Assembly (NCBI GenBank): GCA_004295045.1
Contig: SHND01000078.1
Coordinates: 50,595 to 114,594, forward strand
DNA: 64,000 nucleotides
Reading direction: 5' to 3'
DNA from: Chloroflexota bacterium
GTDB taxonomy: Bacteria > Chloroflexota > Anaerolineae > UBA4142 > SHND01
The position numbers and the translations under genes were made by a program. Positions within the stretch are counted from its first letter, which is position 1, and every line of letters begins with the position of its first letter. The notes under the pieces were generated by a model. It was not told the DNA's origin. It saw only the letters and a list, made by a program, of their open reading frames with translations, and searched no databases. This document shows, one piece after another, positions 17,380 through 26,447 of the stretch.

Positions 17380-19338
17380 ATGAAATGTTGGAATTGTAAT
17401 TTTGAAAATCCGCAAGGCGCGAAATTCTGTTCCAATTGTGGACAACCGCAGCAGCGCACCTGTCCCAATTGCAGCACGGTGAATCCGGCGGGCGCGAAAT
17501 TTTGCAATAACTGCGGATTCAACATGCAGACCACAGACAGCAGACCACAGACGGCGCAAGCGGCTGATACTCCCGTCAGTCGTCCGCCGTCCGCCGTCCA
17601 ACCCGCGCGCGATGCCCTTGTCGAAAAGTACATGACAAAAGAGGTCGCCGCGAAACTCGACGCGGCGCGCACCTCCAAAGCGGTCGAAGGCGAACGCCGC
17701 ATCGTGACGATTTTGTTTTGCGATGTCAAAGGTTCGACTTCGATGGCGGAGCAGCTCGACCCCGAAGAGTGGGCAGAGATCATGAACAACGCGTTCGAAT
17801 TTCTCATCAAGCCCGTGCATGATTACGAAGGCACCGTCGCGCGTTTGATGGGCGACGCGATTCTCGCGTTCTTTGGCGCGCCGCTCGCGCACGAAGATGA
17901 CCCGCAGCGCGCGATTCTCGCAAGCTTGGAAATCATCAACAATATTGAAGCGTACCGCGAAAAAATTCAAAAACAGTACGGGATGGACTTTGCGGTGCGC
18001 GTTGGCTTGAACACCGGGCTTGTGGTGGTCGGCAATATCGGCAGTGATTACAAATTTGAATATACCGCGATGGGCGACGCGATCAATCTCGCCGCGCGCA
18101 TGCAAACGGCGGCTGAACCCAACACCATTTTCATCACCGAAAACACGCATCGGCTCGTGCCCGCGCTCTTTGATTTTGAAGACAAAGGGTTGACCAATGT
18201 TAAAGGCAAGGCGGAACCGGTGCATGTGTATCGCGTCTTGGAAGCGCGCAAAGGCGCGATTCGTGCGCGTGGCATCGCGGGACTTGCATCGCCGATGGTG
18301 GGACGTCGCCGCGAATTTGCGACGCTGTTGCAAATTGCCGACGATGTAAAAATAGGACACGGTTCGAGCGTGGCGGTGATTGGCGAAGCGGGTCTCGGCA
18401 AATCACGGCTCATTGCCGAATGGCGCAAAGCCGCGTTGATGGAGGCGGGCGAAAAAGAATTGCGTTGGGTCGAAGGGCGTTGTTTGTCGTACGGTTCTTC
18501 GATGGCGCATCATTTGAGCGCGGACGTTTTGCGCGCGCTCGTGGGCGCGCCGGCGGGCGCGACCGAAGAAGAAACTCACGCGGCGCTAAAGGGCGCGATG
18601 GAAAACTTGTTCGGCGACGAGATGAAAGAGGTGTATCCGTTTCTCGGACACCTGCTCGGCGTGAAATTGGAAGAGGACATGGCGGCGCGCGTGAAATATC
18701 TCGACGGTCCCGCGCTCCAAGCCAAGTACGTCGCCGCGTACAAACGCTTTTTGCAAAAATGCGCGGAATCGTCGCCACTCATCATCATTTGCGAAGACAT
18801 TCACTGGGCGGATCCGTCATCGGTGGAATTGTTGTCGCAAGTAAATTCCATCGTCGCCGAAGCGCCTGTCGTCTTTGCGTTTATCACGCGTCCCGATAAA
18901 GATGTGCCGGGCTGGAAGTTAGTGACGAATGCGCGCGAAATCGCGGGCGCGGGCATGACAGAGCTGACACTCTCGCCGCTTTCGGACAAGGATTCGCAAG
19001 AGCTGGTGACGAATCTTTTGGAAATCGAATCGCTGCCCGAAAACGTGCGCGCGCTGATTCTCGCCAAAGCGGAAGGCAATCCGTTCTTTGTCGAAGAAGT
19101 GATTCGCATGTTGATTGATCGCGGCAATCTCGCGCGCCAAGATGGTGAATGGATTGTGGCGAAACCGATCAACACGATTGACATTCCCGACACGCTGCAA
19201 GGCGTTCTCATCGCGCGCATTGACCGCTTGCCCGAAGACGCGAAACGCGTGCTGCAAATCGCGTCAGTCATCGGCAGAAAATTTCAGGTCAAAGTGTTGG
19301 AGCAGGTATTGGCGGCGGATCAGGAACGGGGCGCGTGA
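17380..19338 (+). CDS. Double zinc ribbon-class III cyclase-STAND ATPase 'head', lacking its TPR half
   Basis: The 652-residue product has two zinc ribbons (CWNC/CSNC and CPNC/CNNC within residues 3-45), a cyclase domain with Asp115, Asp159, Asn236 and Arg240 all present, and an ATPase with Walker A GEAGLGKS (336-343) and Walker B IIICEDIHW. It ends at VLEQVLAADQERGA, in the winged-helix segment, where the relative at 12539 continues with the KHALTQ motif and TPR repeats. The missing half resumes in the same frame at 20173, after a DUF3800 gene and an RNA-like element. It could act with separately made TPR proteins, or it may be a disrupted gene. GGAGGAG precedes the ATG. Confidence 0.88.
   Translation: MKCWNCNFENPQGAKFCSNCGQPQQRTCPNCSTVNPAGAKFCNNCGFNMQTTDSRPQTAQAADTPVSRPPSAVQPARDALVEKYMTKEVAAKLDAARTSKAVEGERRIVTILFCDVKGSTSMAEQLDPEEWAEIMNNAFEFLIKPVHDYEGTVARLMGDAILAFFGAPLAHEDDPQRAILASLEIINNIEAYREKIQKQYGMDFAVRVGLNTGLVVVGNIGSDYKFEYTAMGDAINLAARMQTAAEPNTIFITENTHRLVPALFDFEDKGLTNVKGKAEPVHVYRVLEARKGAIRARGIAGLASPMVGRRREFATLLQIADDVKIGHGSSVAVIGEAGLGKSRLIAEWRKAALMEAGEKELRWVEGRCLSYGSSMAHHLSADVLRALVGAPAGATEEETHAALKGAMENLFGDEMKEVYPFLGHLLGVKLEEDMAARVKYLDGPALQAKYVAAYKRFLQKCAESSPLIIICEDIHWADPSSVELLSQVNSIVAEAPVVFAFITRPDKDVPGWKLVTNAREIAGAGMTELTLSPLSDKDSQELVTNLLEIESLPENVRALILAKAEGNPFFVEEVIRMLIDRGNLARQDGEWIVAKPINTIDIPDTLQGVLIARIDRLPEDAKRVLQIASVIGRKFQVKVLEQVLAADQERGA
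17529..17602. repeat. In-frame CAGACCACAGACGGCG array inside the truncated cyclase gene
   Basis: CCACAGACAGCAGACCACAG at the left and CGTCCGCCGTCCGCCGTCC at the right are of the same word family in opposite orientation. It encodes the linker TTDSRPQTAQ ... SRPPSAVQP between zinc ribbons and cyclase. Confidence 0.6.
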
Positions 19339-19358
19339 ACCCTTTGTGAGGTACGCTA

Positions 19359-19973
19359 TTGGCACAATACTTTCACCTTGACGATTCGGGTGATCCGGGA
19401 ATGGATCGCGCAGCAGGATCGTCAAATCACTTTACGTTAGCGATGGTTCAGTTGCCGGAACGTGCGCCGATTGATGTGTTTGCTGCGGTTCGTGAAACCT
19501 TATACCTGCCATCAAATTTCGAGTTTCATTATTACAGGAGCAAGCCTCATCAAAAGGTGATTTTCTTTAACGCTATTAAGCGTTTGCGGTTTTGCGTTCG
19601 TGCAGTATTCATCAATAAATACGCGCTTGAAAAGGCGTATCAAGCGATGGATGGACAACAATTCGCTATTGAATTTCTTACCCGCTTGATACTGCGCGCG
19701 TCCGATTTGGATATTGGAAATGATGTGTTGGTGATTGATGGAGCGACGCTCGCGTTTATGCGTGCCTTGCGGATTCGCCTTTCGCAAGAGTGTCGCTCTT
19801 ACAAGCGTGTGCGTCCCTTTCGAAAAATCGTGAGTGGCGAATCAAAACGTGAGGATGGATTACAATTGGCAGACATGATTGCTGGAGCGGTGAGCAACCA
19901 TTTGCTTGGCGAGGAGAGCGCGTTTTATCCAATGTTTGCGGATAAAGTCAGCGACTTGTGGCAAGCACCATAA
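19359..19973 (+). CDS. DUF3800 protein, inserted between cyclase head and first TPR tail
   Basis: The 204-residue product starts with MAQYFHLDDSGDPG and has LQLADMIAGAVSNHL near residue 170, both hallmarks of DUF3800. The fold is thought to be RNase H-like; its function is not established. The Asp residues of both motifs are present, so a nuclease-type active site is possible. The start is TTG at 19359, with GTGAGG six bases upstream. Codon use is less GCGC-rich than in its neighbours, pointing to separate origin. It lies 20 bp after the head gene and is followed by a compact foldable element (19989-20079). Confidence 0.85.
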   Translation: MAQYFHLDDSGDPGMDRAAGSSNHFTLAMVQLPERAPIDVFAAVRETLYLPSNFEFHYYRSKPHQKVIFFNAIKRLRFCVRAVFINKYALEKAYQAMDGQQFAIEFLTRLILRASDLDIGNDVLVIDGATLAFMRALRIRLSQECRSYKRVRPFRKIVSGESKREDGLQLADMIAGAVSNHLLGEESAFYPMFADKVSDLWQAP

Positions 19974-19988
19974 AGAGGCAATAAAACA

Positions 19989-20079
19989 CCCCCGACTATT
20001 TCGCGCTACAACATGCGAAAAGACCACCTCAAGTGGCAACCTTGTCATCGGGGGCGGGTAAACCAGACGGACTGGTTTA
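19989..20079 (+). ncRNA. Candidate structured RNA linked to DUF3800
   Basis: Four stems can be drawn: CCCCCGA (19989-19995) with TCGGGGG (20048-20054) closing two inner hairpins, TTTCGC/GCGAAA (19999-20004, 20015-20020) and CCAC/GTGG (20024-20027, 20033-20036), then a separate perfect hairpin TAAACCAG/CTGGTTTA (20059-20066, 20072-20079). Rfam holds several candidate RNA motifs named after DUF3800, by recollection. Whether this belongs to one of them cannot be judged here. The region 19974-20172 holds no other gene. Confidence 0.5.
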
Positions 20080-20172
20080 TTGATGTTTATATTATAGTCT
20101 GAAACAAATGGGCGTCAATCAAAATTTTATTAAACCAAAACGAAAGAATCTACCCTATCCACTAAACTGAAC

Positions 20173-21639
20173 ATGAATCTTGATTTCCGTAGAGCGTTAG
20201 ACAATGTTGAACGCGCAGAGCTGATTCGACGACTTGCCGAATTCGAACCCGCGTATTTGTTCAAACACGCACTCGTTCAAGAAACGGTGTATCGCGCGCT
20301 GCTGAAAAATGAACGCAAGCGTTTGCATCTCAGCGTTGCTGCAAACCTCGAACAAGTTTTTCCGGACCAGCTCGATGAAAACGCGGCGCGCCTCGCAGAA
20401 CATTTTTGGCTGGCGGAGGACTGGGAACGCGCGGCAGAGTATTCCCAACGCGCGGGGACGAACGCGCTCCGCCACTTTGCCTCCCTCGAAGCGCTCGATC
20501 ATTTTGAACGCGCGCTCGGCGCCATCGAAAAAATGTCAGCGCCCACGCCGCTTCAACGCTACGAAGCATTGATGGGCTGGGCGGAAGCCGCCGCAAAATA
20601 TCGTCCGTATGCGGCACAGTTGGAACACCTCGCACGCGCTGAAAAAATCGCGCGCGAGTTGGACGACAAGCCGCGTTTGGCGCGCACACTCTACAGCATT
20701 GGCGCGGCGCACACCGCGCAAGGGCATGGCATGCGCGCTGAAACCGCGCTGGCGGAATGTTTTACGCTGGCGGACGAACTCGGCGACGAACGCTTGACCA
20801 TCATTCCCGCCTATTTTATGGGCATGGCAACTCTGCCGCACAATCCGCGCGGCGCGATTCCGTTCTTTGAACGCGCGATTGAATTGGCGCAGCGTTACGA
20901 GAATCAAGACATGGAAGCAGTCAGCTGGTCGGCGAAAGCATGGGCATTGGCGCAGGTGGGTGAATTTGCCGACGCGCGCGCCGCCATCGCGCGCGGGCAA
21001 GCATTGTCCGCGCGCGTGAAATCGCCGATGGTCGCGTCCGATGTGGATTTGTTCGCGGGCTGGGCATTTTTGGAAATGGGCGACGCCGAACAGGGCTTGC
21101 ACTTTGGGCAGAGTGGTTTGGAAAAAGCCGCCGCGGCGGGAAATATAGATTGTGTCTGCGGCGCGCATTTGTGCGTGGGCTTTAATCAATTGAGCGCACA
21201 GCGGCTGCCGCAGGCGCAAACAGCATTCCAAGAGGCGATTCGGGAATCCGAGTATTCGGGCGCGGATGTCATTCAAGACATCGGACGCGCGGGCTTGGCG
21301 CTCGCGCAATTTTACAGCGGGCGCAGCGACAGCAACGCGGTGCTGGAACAATCGTACGCGCAAATGCAAGCGCTGGACATTGCCATGAGCCGTGTGCATA
21401 TTGCCCAAGCATTGAGCGCGATTTATTTGCAGCGCGGTGACGCGACGCGCGCCGAAAAGCTGCTCACCGATGCGCGTGAATTATTTCAGCGCAATCAAAT
21501 GCTGCCCTCGCTCGCGCTCACACTGGAAACCTTAGCGCAGCTCTACGACCGGCAAGGACGAATGGGAGAGGCACAAGCCGCGCGTACAGAAGCAACGCAT
21601 TGGGAAAAATTGTTCGCGCGTGAACCAGAGTTGCAATAA
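20173..21639 (+). CDS. TPR tail 1 (continuation of the truncated cyclase protein)
   Basis: The 488-residue product starts MNLDFRRALDNVERAELIRR, then YLFKHALVQETVY (28-40), and continues with TPR-like repeats. This is the part missing from the protein encoded at 17380-19338, in the same reading frame, so the two were probably once one gene. No ribosome binding site is visible before the ATG. Its last TPR unit has shifted frame (21638-21751). As a separate protein it lacks the ATPase and cyclase and would need to act through a partner. It begins a series of ten paralogues. Confidence 0.75.
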   Translation: MNLDFRRALDNVERAELIRRLAEFEPAYLFKHALVQETVYRALLKNERKRLHLSVAANLEQVFPDQLDENAARLAEHFWLAEDWERAAEYSQRAGTNALRHFASLEALDHFERALGAIEKMSAPTPLQRYEALMGWAEAAAKYRPYAAQLEHLARAEKIARELDDKPRLARTLYSIGAAHTAQGHGMRAETALAECFTLADELGDERLTIIPAYFMGMATLPHNPRGAIPFFERAIELAQRYENQDMEAVSWSAKAWALAQVGEFADARAAIARGQALSARVKSPMVASDVDLFAGWAFLEMGDAEQGLHFGQSGLEKAAAAGNIDCVCGAHLCVGFNQLSAQRLPQAQTAFQEAIRESEYSGADVIQDIGRAGLALAQFYSGRSDSNAVLEQSYAQMQALDIAMSRVHIAQALSAIYLQRGDATRAEKLLTDARELFQRNQMLPSLALTLETLAQLYDRQGRMGEAQAARTEATHWEKLFAREPELQ

Positions 21640-21751
21640 CAACGCGGCGCGCGAACATTTTGAACAAGCCGCCGCGCAGTTTCAAGCAGCGGGTTTGTCA
21701 CGCGAATTGACAGAAACGCGTGCACTGCTGCGCGCAGGTCACCATGAGTAA
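21638..21751 (+). pseudogene. Out-of-frame C-terminal TPR remnant of tail 1
   Basis: In the +1 frame this reads NNAAREHFEQAAAQFQAAG then LSRELTETRALLRAGHHE and a stop. This is a normal last TPR helix pair of this protein family. Tail 1 stops at 21639 in the other frame, so a small indel probably cut its end. Confidence 0.55.
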
Positions 21752-23423
21752 TTCCAACGCCGCCTTTCGTTTCGACAACAAAATGAATTTTGATTTTCAG
21801 CGCGGCGTCCACACGCCCAACGCGTTGAGTAGTTATTTGGCGGAGATAGAACAAGCTCATCTCATTCGCGCTTCACAAGAGATCGAACCCGCGTATTGGT
21901 TCAAACATGCGCTCGTGCAAGATGCGGCATACAACTCTTTGATGAAGCAGCAGCGCAAACGTTTGCATCATCTCGTCGCCGAAACGCTGGAGCAAGTGTT
22001 GACAGAAACGCGCGATGAAAACGCGGCGCTGCTCGCGCACCATTTCGAATTGGCGGAAGATCACGTGAACGCGCTCACCTATTTACAGCGCGCGGCGGAA
22101 TGGGCGCAAAGGGCGGCGGCGCATCACGAAGAGGTGGATTTGCTCACGCGCGCGCTCGCGTTGGCAAAAGAAACGCAATCCAACGACATGCTCGCCGATT
22201 TACACATGCGGCGCGGCAAAGCGTTCACGAATCTCACCAAGTTTAGCGAGGCGCGCACGGAATTTCTGGCTGCGTTGGAACTTGTGCCTGCAAGCGATGC
22301 CGCGCAGCGCGCGCAAATATTGAATGAGCTGGCGCTTGCGACGCAATGGCTGTGGGATGTTGCTACCGCAACGCAATACGCGCGTGAAGCGTTAGCGCTC
22401 GCGGAACAGGCGGGACGCGACGACTTGGCGGCGCAAGCAATGTGCGCGCTCGCCTTTGCGATTGTATCCGACGGCGACGTGCGCGGCGGTCTGGAATACT
22501 ATGCGCGCGCATTTGAACGCGGCGGCAAGCAGACTACTTTGACGTTAGTGCAAAGTCTGGAGATTTCGGGACTCGCGTTGTATTGGATTAGCGAATATGA
22601 CCAAGCCGCCGCGCGGATTCAGGAAGCAACCGCACGCGCGCGCGAACGTTTCGATTCGTTCACGGTCATGCGCGGTTTGGGCAATCTGGGCATGGCTTTG
22701 GTGGGACAAGGCAAATATCGCCAAGCGCTTGTAACGTTTCAAGCCGCACGCGCATTTGGCAAAGAGCATGATGTCAAAGCATTTCTTTCCCGCGCACTTG
22801 CCATGGAAGCGGGATTGTATCTGGAATTGTACGCCTACGCGCGCGCGGAACACGTTGCACTGGAAGCGCGCAGCGTCGCGCGAGCTGCTAATTTTGCGCC
22901 GAGCGCCACGATGGCGGCGATTGACTTGATGATCAACTATGCGCGCCGCGGCGACTTTTATCTTGCGGATCAATATACAAACCAAGTGGTACAGGTTATT
23001 CCCAAAACCTATGGCAGTCACCGCTGGGGGTTTGAGCTCCGTTTTGCGTACGCGCGCGCCGAATTGGCATTGGCGCGGATGCAGTGGGAGTCCGCGCGCG
23101 AACTGGCAAACGATGCCATTTGGCAAAGTCGAAAGTATGGACGCATCAAATACGAAGCGTTGGGTCTGGCTGCGCTCGCGCAAGCGCACGAGGAACTAAA
23201 GGATTCCGATGCGGCGCGCGCCGCGCTCCATCTCGCGCTTGAGCGCGCACGCGCGGATGGAAACCCTTCCCTCTTTTTGCATACCGCGATTCCGTTGTAC
23301 CGGCACGAACACACCACATTACTGCTCCGAGAAATTCGCGCAACCATTCAGCGCATTCACGCGGAACTGCCAGCCAGCTCGCTGCGCGACGGTTTTGATG
23401 CCGCGATTTCGGAATGGATTTGA
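21744..23423 (+). CDS. TPR tail 2
   Basis: The 559-residue product has a 50-residue lead ending AHLIRASQEIEPA, then YWFKHALVQDAAYNSLM, then TPR-like repeats to the end. The lead includes MNFDFQRG, close to MNLDFRRA of tail 1. CAGG precedes the ATG at 21744; a GTG at 21720 is possible. Its C-terminus (LPASSLRDGFDAAI) resembles the LRAGFL ending of other tails. It has no ATPase or cyclase domain. Its role is inferred to be sensing or scaffolding. Confidence 0.78.
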   Translation: MSNSNAAFRFDNKMNFDFQRGVHTPNALSSYLAEIEQAHLIRASQEIEPAYWFKHALVQDAAYNSLMKQQRKRLHHLVAETLEQVLTETRDENAALLAHHFELAEDHVNALTYLQRAAEWAQRAAAHHEEVDLLTRALALAKETQSNDMLADLHMRRGKAFTNLTKFSEARTEFLAALELVPASDAAQRAQILNELALATQWLWDVATATQYAREALALAEQAGRDDLAAQAMCALAFAIVSDGDVRGGLEYYARAFERGGKQTTLTLVQSLEISGLALYWISEYDQAAARIQEATARARERFDSFTVMRGLGNLGMALVGQGKYRQALVTFQAARAFGKEHDVKAFLSRALAMEAGLYLELYAYARAEHVALEARSVARAANFAPSATMAAIDLMINYARRGDFYLADQYTNQVVQVIPKTYGSHRWGFELRFAYARAELALARMQWESARELANDAIWQSRKYGRIKYEALGLAALAQAHEELKDSDAARAALHLALERARADGNPSLFLHTAIPLYRHEHTTLLLREIRATIQRIHAELPASSLRDGFDAAISEWI

Positions 23424-23443
23424 GAGAAACACAGCAGGGAAAA

Positions 23444-24514
23444 ATGCCATCCTCCTCCAAGACTATCGCAACATCAAGCGTTGCCGCCTTCACCCCCCCC
23501 TACCCGCCGAGTTGGTTCGATCGCTTGCTGACTTGGATGGACGAGCTGCCGGGACCGACGTGGATTTATCTTGTCGCGCTGCTGATCATTCCGTTTGCGT
23601 ATTTGCAAGCGGTATTGTGGTGGAATGGCGCCCTGCCTTTTCCAACGATTGACCTGACGCGCGCGTTCTTTATCCCCCTCACCCCATATGTGTTGGGCTT
23701 TTGGTTGTACATTCGCCGCGTGGCGCGCAATCAGCTTGCCAAATTTCGTCCTGCGCTCAGGGTGACGGATGCCGAATATGCGGAACTCGAATACACGTTG
23801 ATGTACATGCCCGCGCGCGCGACGCTCGTCTTTACGCTTGTCGCAATTGTCGGCAATGTGATTTTTTATTCTCTCTTGCCGCAGGAATATGTCTCGCTCT
23901 ACGGCGCGGATTTATTCTCGGTCTTGTCGCAGTTGATTTGGATTCAATTCCCCGCGCTCCTCTTGGCGGCAGTCGGCGTTTTTCGCGCCGTCTATATTTT
24001 GCGCCAGGTCAATCGCGTACATCGCCGCGCGCCGCAAATCAATTTGTATCAAGCGCCGTCGTTGTATGCGTTCTCTTCGCTCACCGCGCAAATCGCCATC
24101 GGTCTCATTGCGCCCGTCTATTATTTATTTGTCACTCAACAGACGCTCGTCATGACCAATCCGCCGTTATTCGGCGCGATGGTGTTTGCAATTGTTACTG
24201 CCGTTGCCTGTTTCATCTTGCCGCTGCGCGAAATGCACAACCGCATTGTGGTGGAAAAGCTGCGTTTGTTGACCGAAGCATACACGCGCTTTGAAAATTT
24301 GGTCACGCGCGTTCATCAAGCCGTTGACGCCAATGAATTGCAGCAGATGGACAATTGGCACAAAGCGCTGTCGAACTTGGTCATCGAGCGCGACGCGCTC
24401 GAAAAAATTCCCACCTGGCCCTGGGAACGCGGCACGCTCACCGGTTTTCTCACCGCGCTGATTTTGCCGATTGTGTTGTGGCTTGTCACGCGGATTCTGG
24501 ATCGGCTATTCTAA
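23444..24514 (+). CDS. Multi-spanning membrane protein inside the TPR array
   Basis: The 356-residue product has about six hydrophobic segments with long cytoplasmic loops, and ends in PTWPWERGTLTGFLTALILP followed by a final helix. I do not recognise the family, although this Trp/Pro-rich ending before a last helix is familiar from bacterial membrane proteins of unknown function. The ATG at 23444 has AGGGA just upstream; an ATG at 23414 that overlaps the stop of tail 2 is an alternative. It is the only membrane protein in the array and could anchor the tail proteins, which is a guess from position. Confidence 0.72.
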   Translation: MPSSSKTIATSSVAAFTPPYPPSWFDRLLTWMDELPGPTWIYLVALLIIPFAYLQAVLWWNGALPFPTIDLTRAFFIPLTPYVLGFWLYIRRVARNQLAKFRPALRVTDAEYAELEYTLMYMPARATLVFTLVAIVGNVIFYSLLPQEYVSLYGADLFSVLSQLIWIQFPALLLAAVGVFRAVYILRQVNRVHRRAPQINLYQAPSLYAFSSLTAQIAIGLIAPVYYLFVTQQTLVMTNPPLFGAMVFAIVTAVACFILPLREMHNRIVVEKLRLLTEAYTRFENLVTRVHQAVDANELQQMDNWHKALSNLVIERDALEKIPTWPWERGTLTGFLTALILPIVLWLVTRILDRLF

Positions 24515-24590
24515 AATACAGCGCACTCAATATCACCCGCGCGGAATGAAGCAAATAAAGTGACACCGCCGCGAGGGGAACACGCGATTG

Positions 24591-26447
24591 ATGAAAACAA
24601 AATCTCGCCGCACGCCGCGCAAAGCAGCGACAGCAAAACGTCTCACCGCGCGCACGCGCAAACAACTTGACAGCGCGCTGACCGAATTGCAACGCGCCGA
24701 ACTCGTGCGCCCTTTGTTCGATAGTGAACCGGCTTTTCTTTTCAAACACGCGCTCGTGCAGGACACCGCGCTTTCGACGCTCTTGCGCGGCGAATACAAA
24801 CGCTTGAATTTGCTCGTCGCGCGCGCGTACGAAAAAATTTACACCAACCGCGATTTGGATGAATACGCGGCGCGCTTGGCGCAGCATTACGACGCGGCGG
24901 GCGACGATGCCAAGACCTTTGAATATTCGGTTCGCGCGGGAGACCTTGCGGCGCGCCTCTTTGCCCATCAAGAAGCGTTGGCTTTGTACGCGCGCGCATT
25001 GGAGATTGCCAACAATGGCGCGGTGGATACGCCGCAACGGATTGAGTTGGTGAGACACTACGGGCGCACGCTCGAAGTCATTAGTCAGTTCGGCAAAGCG
25101 TTAGAGCTGTATCAAGACCAGAATCGCCGCGCCATTGCGGCGGGCGACCGTGCATTAGAATTGGCAGCCCTTTCCCTGCTTGCCATCTTGCATAGTGTGC
25201 CGATGGGCGTTTTTGACGGCGCGTTGGCATTGCAGCTGCATCATCAAGCTCTCACCCTCGCCCGCGCGTTGAATGACCGCGCCGCCGAAGCGCAGCTCCT
25301 TTGGTCATTGACACTGTTAAGCGTACACCAGATGCGTCCGGCAGAAGCAGTCGCACACGGCGAAGCGTCATTGAACCTCGCGCGCACTCTGCAAGCCGAA
25401 GGACTGGATATGCGCGAACGCATCGCATTTGCCCAACACGAATTGGTCTTGCCCTATACGGCAAGTGGGCAGAGCGCACGCGCGCTGGAATTCAATGCCG
25501 CCGCGCGGCACGCGTGGCGCGCGCTCGATAACAAACCCATGTTAGTGGACAGCATCGGCGTCGCTGTCCAACTCGCGTTCTTGTACGGACAGTATGCTGA
25601 CGCTCTACCGTTGACTGCCGAAGCGGGCGAAATTAGCGAAACGATTGGAAATCGGTTTGGCTGGATTTATACCCAGTCCATGCGGGCGCTCATTTTGATT
25701 GAATTGGGCGAATGGAACGCGGCGTGGACTCTGGGCAAGAAAATTTTTGAGCGTTCGCGCGCGATTGACCATGCAAATCACTTTATGGTGGGAGGTTTTA
25801 TTACCTATCTGTTGGCGCAGCTCGGCGCGTGTGATGCGGCGCCGGAAATCGAACGCACCGCGCGCCGCGCCATGACCCATTCCATGCCCGAATATTTTCG
25901 GACGCGGGTCAGCGCGCTCTTTGCGCGCAGCAATCTATTATGCCAAGACACCGCCGCCGCCGCGCGAGAATTGCAACCATATGGCGCGGATACGCTCGTG
26001 TCGTCCCTCAGCGTAGCTGCGCCCGAAATTTGGTTCGCGCACATCGAGCTCGCCAGCGCGCGCGGCGAATCGGAACGCGCGCTCGAGCTCGCAGACAATG
26101 CATGTAACGTCTTTGAACGCCTAGGCATGGCGGGATTGTTGGCAGAGGCGCTGTATTTGCGCGGCGCTGTGCTGCGCTGCTTGGATCAAGCGGATGTCGC
26201 CAGCGCAGTGTGGCAGCAGGCGCGCGCATTGTGCGAACAAAACAACCGCCGTCGTTTGTTGTGGCAAATTTACGCCGCGTTGGGCGAATTAGAAACGAAA
26301 CGCGGGAATTTTGAACAAGCGAGCGCGCATCTTGAGCAGGCGCGCGCAGTTTTGCAATTCATTGTCGAAAATACGCCGCAAGAATTTCGCGCAGGATTTT
26401 TGAATTTACCGCGAGTGCGCGCGGTAATGAATGGGACGCCAAGCTGA
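24591..26447 (+). CDS. TPR tail 3
   Basis: The 618-residue product has a strongly basic lead (MKTKSRRTPRKAATAKR), then LTELQRAELVRPLFDSEPA, FLFKHALVQDTALSTLL (KHALVQ at 52-57) and TPR-like repeats. The end VENTPQEFRAGFLNLPRVRA is the family's conserved C-terminal motif. GAGGGG lies 13 bases before the ATG; TTG at 24588 is an alternative. Its stop overlaps the next start by one base (TGATG). The basic lead is unique in the array and could bind nucleic acid or an acidic partner. Confidence 0.8.
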   Translation: MKTKSRRTPRKAATAKRLTARTRKQLDSALTELQRAELVRPLFDSEPAFLFKHALVQDTALSTLLRGEYKRLNLLVARAYEKIYTNRDLDEYAARLAQHYDAAGDDAKTFEYSVRAGDLAARLFAHQEALALYARALEIANNGAVDTPQRIELVRHYGRTLEVISQFGKALELYQDQNRRAIAAGDRALELAALSLLAILHSVPMGVFDGALALQLHHQALTLARALNDRAAEAQLLWSLTLLSVHQMRPAEAVAHGEASLNLARTLQAEGLDMRERIAFAQHELVLPYTASGQSARALEFNAAARHAWRALDNKPMLVDSIGVAVQLAFLYGQYADALPLTAEAGEISETIGNRFGWIYTQSMRALILIELGEWNAAWTLGKKIFERSRAIDHANHFMVGGFITYLLAQLGACDAAPEIERTARRAMTHSMPEYFRTRVSALFARSNLLCQDTAAAARELQPYGADTLVSSLSVAAPEIWFAHIELASARGESERALELADNACNVFERLGMAGLLAEALYLRGAVLRCLDQADVASAVWQQARALCEQNNRRRLLWQIYAALGELETKRGNFEQASAHLEQARAVLQFIVENTPQEFRAGFLNLPRVRAVMNGTPS

